Source: Diplonema japonicum
Taxonomy: Eukaryota; Euglenozoa; Diplonemea; Diplonemida; Diplonemidae
Assembly: GCA_964019335.1 (NCBI GenBank)
Contig: OZ025666.1
Location: 2,501 to 66,500, forward strand
Reading direction: 5' to 3'
DNA: 64,000 nucleotides
Shown: in pieces, positions 10,349 to 23,500 of the stretch
Layout: each line of letters starts with the position of its first letter
Position numbering within the stretch: the first letter of the stretch is position 1
Notes under the pieces: model-generated
Seen by the model: only the letters and a program-made list of their open reading frames with translations
What the model was told of the DNA's origin: nothing
Databases searched by the model: none
Translations under genes and position numbers: made by a program

Positions 10349-10613
10349 AAAGGGATGGGCAGTGTTGGCCAGACTGGTGGGGTCTGAGGGGTCTGGCCAC
10401 AAACCACCCCAACACTGCAAATTTTCGACCACACCATGTGGTGTGTTGTGACATATTTTACACCATATTTCGCATACCTGATGTTCTACATGATGTATGC
10501 AACACAGGGTGCACAACACGGCACGTGTTTTATAACATGTACCACTATGCTGCACAGGGAAAAGCAGGCATCACAACATGCACCTCCACAATGTGCACCT
10601 GGTGCACAATATA

Positions 10614-10659
<46 letters not shown>

Positions 10660-11367
10660 TTTATCATATAAGAAAAAACATCAGATGTGTTGTTCACTGT
10701 TGACCTCCTCATCTGTCATCACTGAGCAAACTGCACGAGTGCAGAATCTTGGTTACCTGGGGTGCCCTGGCTGGGGTTGAGCTGAACACCACACACATTA
10801 AGGACACGACACAGAATGCAGGAGAAGCTACAACCCGGCCGTCCGGCCATCGTGATTAAGGAAATGATGCGGAACACAAAAAGCTACAACTCGGCCACGG
10901 TGATTAAGGACACAACGCAGAACACAGAAGAAGCTACAACCCGGCCGTGGTGGTTAAGGAAATGACACGGAATGCAAGAAGTTACAACCTGGCTGCAGTG
11001 ATTAAGGGCATGATGTGGAATGCAGAAGAAGCTACATCCCGGCTGTGGTGCACCCCCTGTAATCAAGTAGACAGTTCTTGTGCAGGGTGCTGCCAACACC
11101 AGCCTCCTTTAACTCATATATTTATCTCCTATATATTATTTTCAGGTGGGGGGGATAACATGAAAATATGTGCAACAAACAAGCAGTGCAATGCAGGGGT
11201 TGAGCTGTACATTGCACACATTAGGGGCACGGTTCTGAAAGCAAGGAACCAATCTGTTTACACAGGTTGTATAAACATACACCCTCCTCTTGTACATACT
11301 ATTTATTATTTCCCCCCTTTTCTATTACATCCAAATACAACATTTGATGCAGAAAGCAGAAACAACA
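10300..11367 (-). repeat. Right arm of 1.05-kb inverted repeat
   Basis: Reverse complement of 1879-2925, with A tracts at 10316-10343 and 10614-10657 in place of T tracts, a right-only piece around 10440-10490 and a larger block of minisatellite units (10800-11060). The span between the arms is about 7.4 kb. Confidence 0.85.
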
Positions 11368-11560
11368 GCTTGGCTTAGGTGTGCGAAAAAATGTGAGAAG
11401 ACAAGAAAAAAAGAAAAAAAAAAAAAAAAAAAAAGGTAAACACATCATGTATGTCAAAAAAAATCAAGGATTTTTTTCTCTTTTTTTTTTTTTTTTTCCT
11501 TTTCCTAAAAAAAAAGTTGCAAAACTATCAAAAATAATGACAGTGTTGGGGAGAGTCCCA
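11308..11560 (+). repeat. Direct repeat, first copy (second at 11908-12197)
   Basis: Starts in TTTCCCCCCTTTTCTATTAC, passes an A tract and GGTAAACACATCATG, ends in GTTGCAAAACTATC and a GAGTCCC-rich tail. The same order recurs about 600 bp downstream, with longer A/T tracts in the second copy. Confidence 0.85.
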
Positions 11561-11907
11561 TCGAGTCCTGTCCCGTGGAGTCCAGGTGGTGGGGATAACA
11601 TGAAAATATAAGAAAAACATCAGATGTGTTGTTCGCTGTTGACCTCCTCGTCGGTCATCACCGGTAGCGCCTGAGTGGAAGAACATAATGCAGATGCTCA
11701 GGGTGATGAACAGGCAGCAAACTGCACGAGCGCAGAATCTTGGTTACCCAGGACGCACCGGCTGGGGTTGAGCTGTACACCGCACGCATTAAGGACACGA
11801 CGCGGAACGCAGAAGAAGCTACAACTCGGCCGCGGCGCCCCCTGTAATCAAGTAGACAGTTCTTGTGCAGGGCGCCGCCAACACCGGCCTCCTTTAACTC
11901 ATATATT

Positions 11908-12197
11908 ATTATTTCCCCCCTTTTCTATTACATCCAAATACAACATTTGATGCGGAAAGCAGAAACAACAGCTTGGCTTAGGTGTGCGCGAAAAATGTGA
12001 AAAGACAAGAAAAAAAGAAGGAAAAAAAAAAAAAAAAAAAAGGTAAACACATCATGATGTCAAAAAAAATCAAGGATTTTTTTCTCTTTTTTTTTTCCCC
12101 ATTTTTTTTTTTTTTTTTTCCAAAGGGAAAAAAAAAAAAAGAAAAAAAAAAAGTTGCAAAACTATCAAAAAATAATGACAGTGTTAGGGAGAGTCCC
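11908..12197 (+). repeat. Direct repeat, second copy
   Basis: Second copy of 11308-11560, followed by a GGGAC/GTCCC-rich palindromic stretch (12195-12285) and a last minisatellite block (12330-12520). The sequence 12521-12980 is unique-looking and contains a 10-bp inverted repeat TGTCTGGAAG/CTTCCGGACA at about 12708-12750. Confidence 0.85.
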
Positions 12198-12980
12198 GTG
12201 GGTCCCGTCGAGTCCCGTCCCGTGGAGTACCGTGAGTCCCGTCTAGGCCCATATTCCGTTTTAGGGGACGGGACGGGACGGGACTGACCAACACTGATCA
12301 TACTTGACTATACTATAAACTCAAGAAACTACTGCATTCTGCGTCATGTCCTTAATCACTGCAGCCGGGTTGTAGCTTCTTCTGCGTTCTGCGTTCTGCG
12401 TCGTGTCCTTAGTCACCACAGCAGGGTTGTAGTTTCTTGCATTCTGCGTCATTTCCTTTATCACTGCGGCCGGGTTGTAGCTTCTTCTGTGTTCCGCGTC
12501 GTGTCCTTAATGTGTGTGGTGTTCAGCTACCCAGGTCCCCCAAGTCCCCAGGTCCCCCAAAGTCCCTGGGGACCTTCCAACGCAGGATCTGGAAAAATCC
12601 ATAATTCAATTCTCTGATTTTCGTTTGATTTTCTCTTGCTACAGACACTAGTTTCATCTGTTTTCAGAACCAGCCCTTTAAAAAAAAAGTGGGGGTCCCA
12701 GGAAAAAAATGTCTGGAAGAAAAAATATCCGGACCGTCAGAGCTTCCGGACATTTTATCTTCCAGTGATTTTTGTTTTGCAGTATCTTAAATTCTATAGT
12801 AATTGCACACAGTATACCTAGGAGGTTACATACACTAGGAATTAGTGGAGTCTGAAAACCTGGAAGGTACCAGAAAACCCCTCTTTATATTTTTCACATA
12901 CCTTTTTCCTGTTTTATTTCTGGTGTTTTAATAGTTTTTACTGCAATATATCACAGTACACCTCTGCAAGGAGGATTAAT

Positions 12981-15900
12981 ATGCTTGAAGAAGATACAGC
13001 GCGGCAGAACGCGATTAGCGAAAGGCGAAGAGTATTGAAAGAAAGTGCAAACCAACGGCGACAAGAGAACAGAGAATGGGAGTTAGAGGGTTTAGCTGCA
13101 CATGCAAAAAATCTAAAGACATTCAGAGAGGCACGGACACGCGAACAGGCACTTGAAACAGAAGTGCAGCGACACAAAACGAAAAAGATCAATGCAGGTA
13201 ATGAGAATGCCAAACAAGCAATGCTGGACGGTATTGACCATTTCGAGACCAGCCTTCGAAGGCTTGGAATGGACACTGAAGGGAAGGCGGAAGGGAAGAC
13301 ACAAGCACACTCGTTGGATGACCAAGAGTACATAAATAGAATAAGACAAAGAAAAACGGATGAGGTTGCTGGCAGGAAAGAAAGAACAAAGCGGCGACAA
13401 AAGATGCTTCTTGACCAGCAGCGTGTTTACAAATCAATTTATGAGCGGCAGAAGCAAGAGCAGCTCCTTGAGAAGATCATGAAGCAGTCCAAAGACGAGC
13501 GCACGATGGGTGAGGAGCTGCAGACTCAGGCACAGTGGAAAAACGTTATGGCAGCTAACAGAAAGTTCCGTGATGAGCAATATGCCCAAAGAAAGACCAT
13601 TGATGCAGAGGAAAAGAAGAAAGTAACAAAACAGGCAAGAGAACGAGAGGTGGCACTTTATGAAATCGCGAGAAATGAAGAACTTAGCAAAGTACAAGAA
13701 CTCCTTAGGCAAAAAGAAGAAAGGTGTGCAATTTTGAGACGTTCAACACATTAAAGGAAATCGACAAAGCGACACGCACTATGCAAGGGAATCACAAATC
13801 AGATAATCGATCTCAGCTTGAAGGTTATTGAGCACAGGGAACGCACTGATGGTTTCAAAAGTTCAGTTTTGGGTGGAAAGCCCCTCGTTCCGCCCCAGAC
13901 ATGGAGCGAGTGGATTCTACAGTTCATTACTGGGATGGATGATGTAGAACCTGCTAATGAGCTGTCGTACACAGACTCTATGCCTGGAGAGGAGCAACAA
14001 CTAACTGTAGTGGACAAGGAACTGGAGCAGGAGCCGGAAGGGATTGCGGCCGCTGAATGCATTGAACATCAAAGACAAAGGCAACTGGAAGTGCTGACAA
14101 TGCTAAACAATGAGGAGATTGAGAACTATGTGAACCACACCAAGGACTGGGGCACAGTGAATAAACCACCACACGGATCAGAGTTTAACGCATACCTTTG
14201 CGAAATGCTGCACCGAGTGAGCACCTTTCTGAACCCACTGCCTCTTTGTATCCAGAAACGCGACAGCCTCTTTTTCCCTATCCTTGTGGTGATGGGTAAG
14301 AATCTATCTGGAAAGACCGCTGTGGCAAAAGCACTATGTATGGAACACAATCTTAGTCTTGTCAACAGCAAGGATGTCGTCCTGACAGCTCTCTCGTCCT
14401 GCCATGAAGATGCTGAAACCTTGGTTGCCGGGCTTCCTGACGACTTGGTTGATATTGTACATGAACGTGTAGAGCTGGGTCGAAAGGCCAAGAACGAGCA
14501 ACTTGACAAAGGGCTTGAGGTAAGTAACATGGTACTCTGCCAGCTAGTCTACAACCACATTAAGTGGATCAAGGCAAAGTCAATGACATCAGGCGCGAAT
14601 GAGAACGACCCTAGCCTTGTGTGTAAACCTCAAGGTATTTTGCTTGAGGGTTTCCCTCACACAGCCCTGCAATTTGAGATAATGGAAAGCCTGCTAACAA
14701 CATACAAGCCTGACGAGGAGGTGAAAGACACAGATTATAAACTTGCTCCCAAAAAGCATAGAACCACTGTGGAACTGCCTGTTGTACAACAAGAGGGCAC
14801 GGAGTCGGTGCGGAACACACCTGAAGTTGCTGAAGAGGGAGAAGAAGACAGGGCACAACAACAAGTCGTCCCCATCCAACAGCTGACGGAAGAAGAAGAA
14901 GAACTCCTCAGAATACCTGAAGCCAACGCAACAGCTTTTGACCTAGTCCTCAATATCAATGTTTCAGACACAGACGTTTTAGTGCGATATGCAGGTGAGA
15001 GAGTAGACCCTTTGACTGGAGTCACCTACCACATGGAATACAACCCACCTGATGACGAGGTGGTCCCCCGCTTGCAAACTATCGACAAGAGCGTTAGAAA
15101 CACGGAACTGCTACACTCGAAACTGACGGCCTTCCGACACAACAAAAAGCGCATTATTGCCTGGCTGCAGGAGCGGGGGAACTTCGAAGAAGTGGACGGG
15201 AGTGTGCCCCTTGAAGAAGTAGTCCCTAAAGCGATCGACGTGGCAAGACGAGTGCTTAAACAAAAGAAGGACAGCGAAGAAAAGACAATGCGCATTAAGA
15301 AGTTGCGTGAGTTCATCGCAGAAGAAAAACACCGATATGCAAAGGAAATTGAAGCAAGAAAGGAGGCTGTGTCACCGACAGGGGAATCAGCTCACACCGA
15401 GGCGAGGGAACCAAAGAAGATAGCACCCATTGATGTGAATCAAGAGGTGTGCCAGGCAATCGAAAATCAATGGAAGGAGGCAGGGTGTGTCTATGAGCAG
15501 GGGCTTTCCGAGGTGTTTATCGAGCTGAGAAAATTGAAAAAGGACGCAGTGGAGCACTTCATTGCAATCACAAAGCAGTTTGAAGGGCATCTCAAGAAAC
15601 CAAGCAACCGCCAGATGAAGGTTGAAGCCTTCCAGCAAGATTTCAATGCCTTCGATGTCGAGCTGCGCAGGGACAAAGAAGGAATGGCCGAGCTACACTT
15701 GCGCACAGACACCCTGCAATCAGAGCTTTGGAAAGAATGCGACACGAAAAAAGAAGGTGCCGACCTCGTTGTCCAAGACTACACTAAAGCAAACTGGAAC
15801 GAGCTCTACAGAAATGACGTGCAGATGCAGTTCTGTGTGCTTGTGGAGCTTGAGATCACGAGATTCGTATTCACTAAGAGGCTCATCCAGTTCTACTACG

Positions 15901-17437
15901 GCGTGCTGTACTGCTGTACCTTAAAAGGAGACGACACTCTACCTGACCTTACCGGACCAGTAGACGATCAGCCAAAGGGTAAAAAACAGGAAAAGAAACT
16001 ACCTCCAAAAGGTAAACCGAAAGAGCCAGAACCCGAAGAGTCTCCTGAAGAATTTATGAAAATTTATAAAAAAGCGATAGAATGGATAGAAGAGGCAGCA
16101 GCCGTTGACACTGAGAAAGACAGCAAAACTGCTAAGGACCCTAAACAAGTAAGTAACATTCTCTCTAGTGAGTGGGAACAAGTAGCGGAGAAACTTGCTA
16201 ACAGTGCAACCGGTAGAGAGATGGAATTACTGAGATATAGGTTGGAGATTATTTGCAGCAAGTACTACTCCTTTATCGAGGATTTCAACGAGAAATCTAC
16301 CTCCGTCAACCAGAAGCTGACTTGCAAGCTGAATGAAGCATTCAAACGCGAGATGACGGCAGTCGCTAGTCTTGTGGCGCACATCCGCACAAACATAGAA
16401 GAGCAGACGCCCCTCCTGTACACTATAGACTTGACAGACAGCAGGGTGGTTGTTAATGAAGCATCGATCCTCGTGCCTCCAACCGAGGTGGGTGAACTAG
16501 AAGCTAGTGACATTGGAGACGGAGGTGACTTTGTGACACCTAACCTCACGAAGAGCTTCTTGCTTGGGATAATATCCAGATTCAGGGGAAGAGCACCTGA
16601 AGGATTGATATCTAAGGGCGACTTCGTGCGTCTGTTTTTACAGATCGCAGCTACTACAACAGACGAAGACGAGGTTCCTAGATGCTGGCTCGAGTACGGG
16701 AAGGAAAACTTCGAAAAGGCATTCAGTTCGTTTGATTGGCTTAACAAGGGAGCCTGCGATTGGAGATCCTTCTGCACGTCACTGTTGCTGTGGTCAAATG
16801 ATAGCTCTAAGAAACTGTGGAAAATAGGCGCGCCTTCTTTGACAGAGCTGTCAACTTTGAGGTTAAACTTCCAGGAAGTGACGGGTGAAGCATCATTCAT
16901 CTCAAAATCAGACTTTTTATCTGTTGCATATTGGTTCGAAGACAACGTTTCTCCTACAAGGTCACAACAGCTTAAGATCCTGCTTTGGGAAATCTTCAAG
17001 ACAACAGGTTCTGAAGGCGAGTCAGAAATCGAGGTCGTCGACGTTACAACCTTCCTTCTGTACTTTTGTCCTGACAAGCAGATTCTGAGAGGGTATGCAG
17101 AACAACAATCGCAATCACTTCATTGCAGTGGACAAAAGGCCTTCGCTGTTTTATCACGAGAGGAAGGGTTTATCTCTCGCGACGACTTGTACAGAATATT
17201 TCACTACTCGTATGTTCTTTCGCGTGCAATATACCTCACAGACCGTATGCTGTGTGCGAGGATGCCGTTGATGATATGTACTCGCGAGAGGGCATTGATT
17301 CTGTGTTCTTTAGGTATGCTCCTAACCGTTTAGATGTTTATACAGCATTCTGCAACGAGTGGGCTTCGGTCCCGATGAAGCTGCGACAGGTGTTATCACA
17401 TTTGCACAACTCTGCGCATGGCACGTGGGCAGGGTGA
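12981..17437 (+). CDS. SPEF2: SPEF2/CPC1-like axonemal central-pair protein
   Basis: Three exons (12981-13723, 13757-17209, 17242-17437) give 1463 residues; introns are 33 and 32 nt, placed by frame and by match to the family. The N-terminal 250 residues are charged coiled coil. The segment ending H-A-L-C-K-G-I-T-N-Q-I-I-D-L-S aligns with the conserved SPEF2 stretch before the nucleotide-binding part. An adenylate-kinase-like domain follows, with a P-loop G-K-N-L-S-G-K-T (near residue 420) and L-L-E-G-F-P. A Lys/Pro-rich linker lies around residues 985-1010; the rest is helical with an EF-hand-like tail. SPEF2 (CPC1 in Chlamydomonas) builds the C1b projection of the central pair and supports ciliary beating. 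Odd: the N-terminal calponin-homology (DUF1042) domain of other SPEF2 proteins is absent, and the gene starts at the edge of the repeat region. The start is chosen as the first ATG after a CTGCAAG acceptor. Confidence 0.85.
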
Positions 17438-17621
17438 TGCTCAACAATGCCAGCATGTATTTGCAGCACTGTGTTACGTTTGAATGATATTGCTGATCCA
17501 AAATGTAATTTAGTTCTTTAGTACCATTGTATTTTTGTAAATTACTGTATCGTGCACAGTCACCACAGGGCACTTTGCAAAAGGATAAATGCCCACCTCC
17601 ACGAAGTAAAATACTTGATAA

Positions 17622-20432
17622 ATGATTACGTTGCAAAATTTTGAAATACCAAACCACAACACGTGTGGTCTGGAGACGAAGGATGGTGAGCCACCTTACA
17701 CGATCGACAAGGAGAGGAGACTCAAGGAGCTTGTGGAAAGTGGCGAAATGACATTTCCTGAGGTTTACAGCAGAAATAGCACGAAAGAGGAGATCTGTTT
17801 AGAATTCATCGACAATTTTAAGAACCAATACACACAGCTGTACCCTTCCAGGAACGCCCTCTTACTTTCTCCAAGGAACGAATGTGCTTCACGAAAGTTC
17901 ATCTGCACTTTCATACGCCCTACCGAACTGCCTTACGAAGAACTCTACGACTGGGAATCACCCACCAACCTTGGGAAGGGCTGCGCAGCATATGTTGCAA
18001 ATTACATACGTTATGAAGAACTGGCACGACCAACAGAACTTCCTCAAGTCGTCGTATCGCCAGCGACTACACTGAAATGGCAAATAGGGGACTGCTTTGA
18101 TCTGTCGATCCTTCTTGCGTCTCTGCTTCTCGGTACAGGCTACGATGCATATGTAGTGGTAGGTTACGCAACACGTGAGGTGTGCGAGAACAATGAATCG
18201 CGCAAGACATGGACCAACAATATGGTGCCGATCGCGGCTGACGTCGAAGATTCTAATAAGAACAGCGAGAAAAACAAAACTCGGAAATATTACAGCAAGT
18301 TACGCCAACGTCCGAACTTAGAATCAGTATTTGACAAACAACAAGCGGAGAAAAGCAATGCAGCAGAAAGGAACACACCGGACGACAAGAAGGATGATGA
18401 CAAGGAAGTTGAGGATGACGAATTGCACGGGAAGCGTATCCATGCATGGGTGATGCTCATGGGTTCGCCTTCGAAGAGGAAGGATGCAAGCATCGAAGAA
18501 GGTGACGTGTTCTTTGTAGAGCCCAGCACAGGGAAGCGGGCAGAGATAAAGGATACAAACTACTTAGGTATCGAAAGTGTCTTCAACGATACAAACTACT
18601 GGGTCAGCATGATGGAGAACAAGACAGATAAAGAGCATCACGAGAAGGAGTTCTTCAACTTCGACCTAAAAAGATGGGAACCTGTCTTTGTGATTGACGA
18701 CGAGGATGAGGAGGAAGACCCAAATGACGCAACTGTAACGGAGAGGACGAGGCCTACAGATGAGGACCAGTACCTTGTACCTCCAAGTTGGGTGCAGCGC
18801 TTGACTCTTTCGCGAAGGCAGTACGAGAACAGATATCCGGGACACCAAAAGACGATTGAGTACAAAAACGCAAGAATCGACTTGTATGCGGACTACAGCG
18901 AAGAAGATCTGAAGGTTAAGGTTGTTACTTTGAAAGACGAGTTTGGTGCTGAAGAGGAAATACACACATTTTTTAAGTTCCGGAAAGACAAACTCTACAG
19001 ACGGGCACGATACCCCCCAAAGGACCATGCGAACACACTGTCAGCCTTGGGGAATGGTGCTGTCAAGAGGATACAACATGAGTGGTTTGAAGAAGGCCGT
19101 AGATCCGAACAAGCGTTACCTGGCGGCAGTCAAGAAGCATTGGCACAGCATATTTATGAGGAAAATAAAAAACGCACAATGATCTTCTATTCGAAAGCAC
19201 GCCTTGATGGCTTGGTGAAGAGGATTGAGGTGTTCTTCCATCCCAGAGCGGACGCTGCCTACAAAGACGATGCCCAGTCCCTCGTGAAGAAGATCATGGA
19301 GCACTACAGCGACCGTGATGATAGGCTTGTTTATAGATCAGCTACATTTCCTGAGCCAACGCTGAGCAATCACCACGAAAGCAGGGCCAGGGGTGGTATG
19401 AAGCATTAACCTCCTTACTCACTGCAGCTCACGCTTACTCCGGAGTGTCTGGGGCAGGCTTCACAGAGTCAAAGCAACAGCCACGGAAGATGGCTGAGAA
19501 GTATGTTTTACATAATCGCTACTGTCATAGGTTTGACCGCAATCCCGAAATCCCGGCTGACCAATCATGTGCCAAAAGGACGTTTTACATGGCCTTAAAT
19601 GAGATCAAGGCTGAGTACCACTACGGGCCAGGTATGACGCATTGCTGAAAATCTTTACTTATCTCAGGGCGTATCACGAAGCACAGCAGACACTACAGCA
19701 AGGACATGAAGATACCTGTGACTATACCAGTGCTGCAGCCGCATCAGAAGCACCCCAAGCAGTCGGTTCTTGCCGAGGAGCTGAGGACGCTCATAGGAAA
19801 AGAAAAAAAATGTCTGGATGATATCAAACTAAAGCAGTCCTTCTCCGAGGAGATTTTGAAGAATAGACAAGAAGAAGAGGGCTTGACTGGCAAAAAGTGC
19901 CAGGCTGAGATTACAGTTTATGACACATTGCGGAATGAAACCAAAGAGACAAAGATCGATGAAGAACAGCGAAAGGCAGACGAGAGGCGACGGGCCGAAC
20001 AACGCAAAGATTATTTGGCACCATATTTGAGTCAGTACTCGAAAGGTGGGTGCACGAAGGACATTAAGCTCAGCGCCAAGGACGCGATCGACGTGAAGAA
20101 CCAGGTCTTGAAAGATCTCAAAGACAGGCTCATCCAAAGGGCTCACATCATGCAGAACAGGCTAGACAGAGAGAAGGAAGAGCTCGCGCGACACCAGACA
20201 AACTTCCACAAGTCTCAAGAACAAATGACAGAAAGTAAAGAGCACGAACACTACATTCAAATAGTCGAGAACGGGATGTGGCGCATAGGGATCCTGGAGA
20301 AGCGTCTTGTATGCATTCCAACAATATACAACTACACAACAGGAGCGACATCAGGACCAAGCCCTTCAAAAATACGCCAATCTGGATATGAAACTTCGCA
20401 ATGATGGACGGCTGAAAGAAGCATTTAACTAG
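17622..20432 (+). CDS. DRC7: Dynein regulatory complex subunit 7 (lobo homologue)
   Basis: Four exons (17622-19395, 19428-19631, 19668-20308, 20343-20432) give 902 residues; introns are 32, 36 and 34 nt. The N-terminal third holds the transglutaminase/peptidase-like domain of DRC7/CCDC135, with L-P-Y-E-E-L-Y-D-W, then G-D-C-F-D-L-S and G-Y-D-A-Y-V-V-V-G-Y-A-T. The Cys of G-D-C-F-D is at the family's usual position. The middle has the W-V-M-L segment and an acidic insert (residues about 205-265). The C-terminus is coiled coil and ends in K-Y-A-N-L-D-M-K-L. DRC7 belongs to the linker of the nexin-dynein regulatory complex and is needed for regulated flagellar bending. It follows SPEF2 by 185 bases. 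Without the introns the frame would end early at 19409, so they matter for annotation. Confidence 0.9.
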
Positions 20433-20518
20433 TACTTGTTTATAGACTATACTCATTGGCCGGACGCATGGCGGCTGGTTTTTAGTGTTGCCTCAGTTCA
20501 AACCACATTACAGGGAAC

Positions 20519-23500
20519 ATGGCATCAAGTGTACGTGATGACGGAGATGAGCCCCTGTTGACGGTTAGATGTGCAGAAGATGAGCCCACAATGTTCTGGA
20601 AGTCATACTTGTCTGACTGTCCCAAGCTGCTGGAACTGACTACTGACAGGCCTCGTGTAGCGGGAACACCAAGCAATCAAAGTAGCGGCTGTACAAACTT
20701 CACAATTGACGTATCACTGTTACAGGGATTGAGGGGACTCGCGAACACAATTGGAAAATGTAGCGTCTGGAATATACTCCTCGTTTCATGGAACATACTC
20801 CTTGCAAGATACTCGAGGATGACGGACGTGATAGTGGGTGTCCCCGTCAAGAATAACGAAGGCACGAAAAGGCTCATTCCTGTCAGAACGGAGCTAACGT
20901 CCTCCTCTTGCAACGCAACTATCCTGCACTCCACAGTCGACCTCATCGACATCTTAACCAATAAGCAGGTGCTGACACTTGAGGACGTGATTACTATTAC
21001 ATCAACCGAGCAGTCTGACTCCTACACGCCCCTATTCCAGTCTTTGTTCTCGTGCGACTACGACGGGCTGGAAGAGGGTTTTGCATGGACACCGACAGTG
21101 CTTCCACCTCGGAAAGGTGTAGGGTACGATCTGGAGTTGCACCTTTGCACAACTCCGTCAACAGCCACCCCTTTACGACTGCCAAACATCAGCTTTTCAC
21201 GCAAGACAACAGAACTGCACGCTGCCATAAAGTACCGTTCCTGTCTCTTCAACAAACACACTATGAAATGCTTATCTTCTCACTTCCTCTTCTTCCTCCG
21301 AAAACTGGTCTCTTCAGAAGGAAAAACTCCTTGGAGAAATGTGCCACTAATGAACAGTGAGGAACATGAAGAAGTGATTCACAGCTTAAATAATACTTAT
21401 GCTCCCTTTCCGCAATGCTGTATTCACGATTTATTCGAGGAACAAGCTTTGAAGCACCCAAATCGTCCCTGTGTTATCTACGAAGGGGCAACGTGGTCGT
21501 ACAAGAGTGTGTATCAGAAAGCTCTTGTAATTGCTAAGAAGTTAACGGCTTTGTCTGTGTTGACAGATACGGCTGTCCCACTGCTGATGGTGAGGTCTGA
21601 TCTTCTCACGATAAGCATCTACGGGATACTATTTAGCGGTGGGGCGTACGTTCCTCTTGACGTAGACTACCCGAGCGAGCGGCTGCAACATATCGTGGAT
21701 GATTGCAAAGCCACCATTCTAGTAACTACAACGTCCATGCAAAGCAAGGTGCCCAGTACTTTCACAGGCTCTGTTGTTTATGTTGACGATTTGCTGGAAA
21801 CTACGGCAGCCCCCGACGACATCTTAGCTGCTGCACGGGAGCGGCGAACGACTTCAACACAAGAACCCGACTCCTTAGTCTACATCTTCTACACTAGCGG
21901 CACGACTGGCAACCCAAAAGGTGTAGAAGTTACCCACAAAGGCTTGGTTAAAAGAATAGCCTGGTTCCAAGAGACCTATGCACTGACACCTTCCGACCGC
22001 GTTATAAACAAGACGCCTTACGTGTTCGGAATATCTGAGTGGGAATTCTTCTGGCCACTTCCGTGTGGTTCCACTCTGGTTGTAGCCAAAGAGGGAGGTC
22101 AGAAGGATCCCGATTATCTGCTGCAACTCACAAAAGAACAGAAGATCACAGTTTCGACATATGTGCCCTCAATGCTTTCCCTAACAATCGACTACATGAA
22201 GGGAGAAGGTGCCAACTACTCGACAGACATGCGACTCGTGATCTGCTGCGGCGAGGCGCTACCTATTGACGTGTGCTACAAGTTCTTCGAGGTCTTTGCA
22301 CCTGACAAGGCAAAACTACACAACCTCTACGGCCCCACCGAAGCAGACATGACCTACTGGGAATGCCCCCCGTTGGTGCCAGGCGAGCACCCGCGAAAAC
22401 TTAAGAAGATTCCTATTGGTCTCCCAATGTCAAACGTCAAGGTGTACGTGCTCGACGAGATGCAAAACCCTGTGCCTGCTGGTGTTCCTGGTGAACTGTA
22501 CTTCGGAGGTGCTACAACAGCAAAAGGATACCTTGGGCTTCCGGAACTGACTGCTGAGAAATTTCTTGACAACCCTTTCAAGACAAAGAATGACGGAACT
22601 AAGATGTACAGGACCGGTGATTGCGTGAGGTGGTTGCCTGATAAGTCCAACTTGGAGTTCCTTGGCAGAATAGACAACCAAGTCAAGTTGCGTGGCTTCC
22701 GAATTGAACTAGGTGAGATCGAAGCAGTACTGTGCAATTGCCAAGGTGTGGGTAAGGCAGCGGTCATCGTGACAGGGAACCAAGCTGCCTCACAGAGACT
22801 TGTTGCTTACATCTCTCCAGACTCTGCCAACATCGCGTCCGTTGAGAGCGAGATCAAGAAAAAGCTCCCTGAATACATGATGCCATCCATCATCATGGCT
22901 ATACCTGAAATGCCACTAACCTCAAGAGGTAAACTTGACAGAAAGGCGTTGCCGGCCCCTGTTGCAGCCCCGTCAGCAACGGTTGCTACGGCAGGCGAGC
23001 CAGGTTTTGCTGGGGCCGTCACTGACATGCAAAAAGCGGTTGAAAATGTTTGGCAAAAGGTGTTGAACATCGATGAACCTCTCAGTATTCATCAAGATTT
23101 TGTCCTTTTAGGGGGTAACTCCCTTCTCGCGGGACGAGCGACTACTGAGATCCGGCTTGCGACTAAGTCGCCCATCCCCGCTACGGCCATGTATACACAC
23201 TCGACTGTCGCTCGGATTGCGGAAGTTTGCGAGGCGAACTTGGTCAGGGACCTGGTTCCGCATGGTGAGGCTGTTGGAGGAAACTATGGAAAGCCCTACT
23301 ACGGAATGGAGCCTTCTGCTTTCAAGATGCTGATACAATTCTTAGGCATGATCGCGTCCTTGTTTGTTGGGCAAGCATCCTTCATTCCGGGTTGGGTCTT
23401 TCTCTACACTTACTATAGCGAGCATGGGTCCCTGTGGTGTAGTATTGCTGTGGCACCGGTTTTAGCTCTCACTGTTATGTGTGTGACACTGTACACTGTA

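Noticed and set aside
2190-11070. CRISPR-like array from the roughly 50-bp repeats
   Set aside because: Units are directly adjacent, vary in sequence and occur in both directions without unique spacers; this is a eukaryotic minisatellite.
13724-13756. Frameshift or pseudogene in SPEF2
   Set aside because: A 33-nt GT-AG intron restores the frame and the family match exactly, as in the other genes here.
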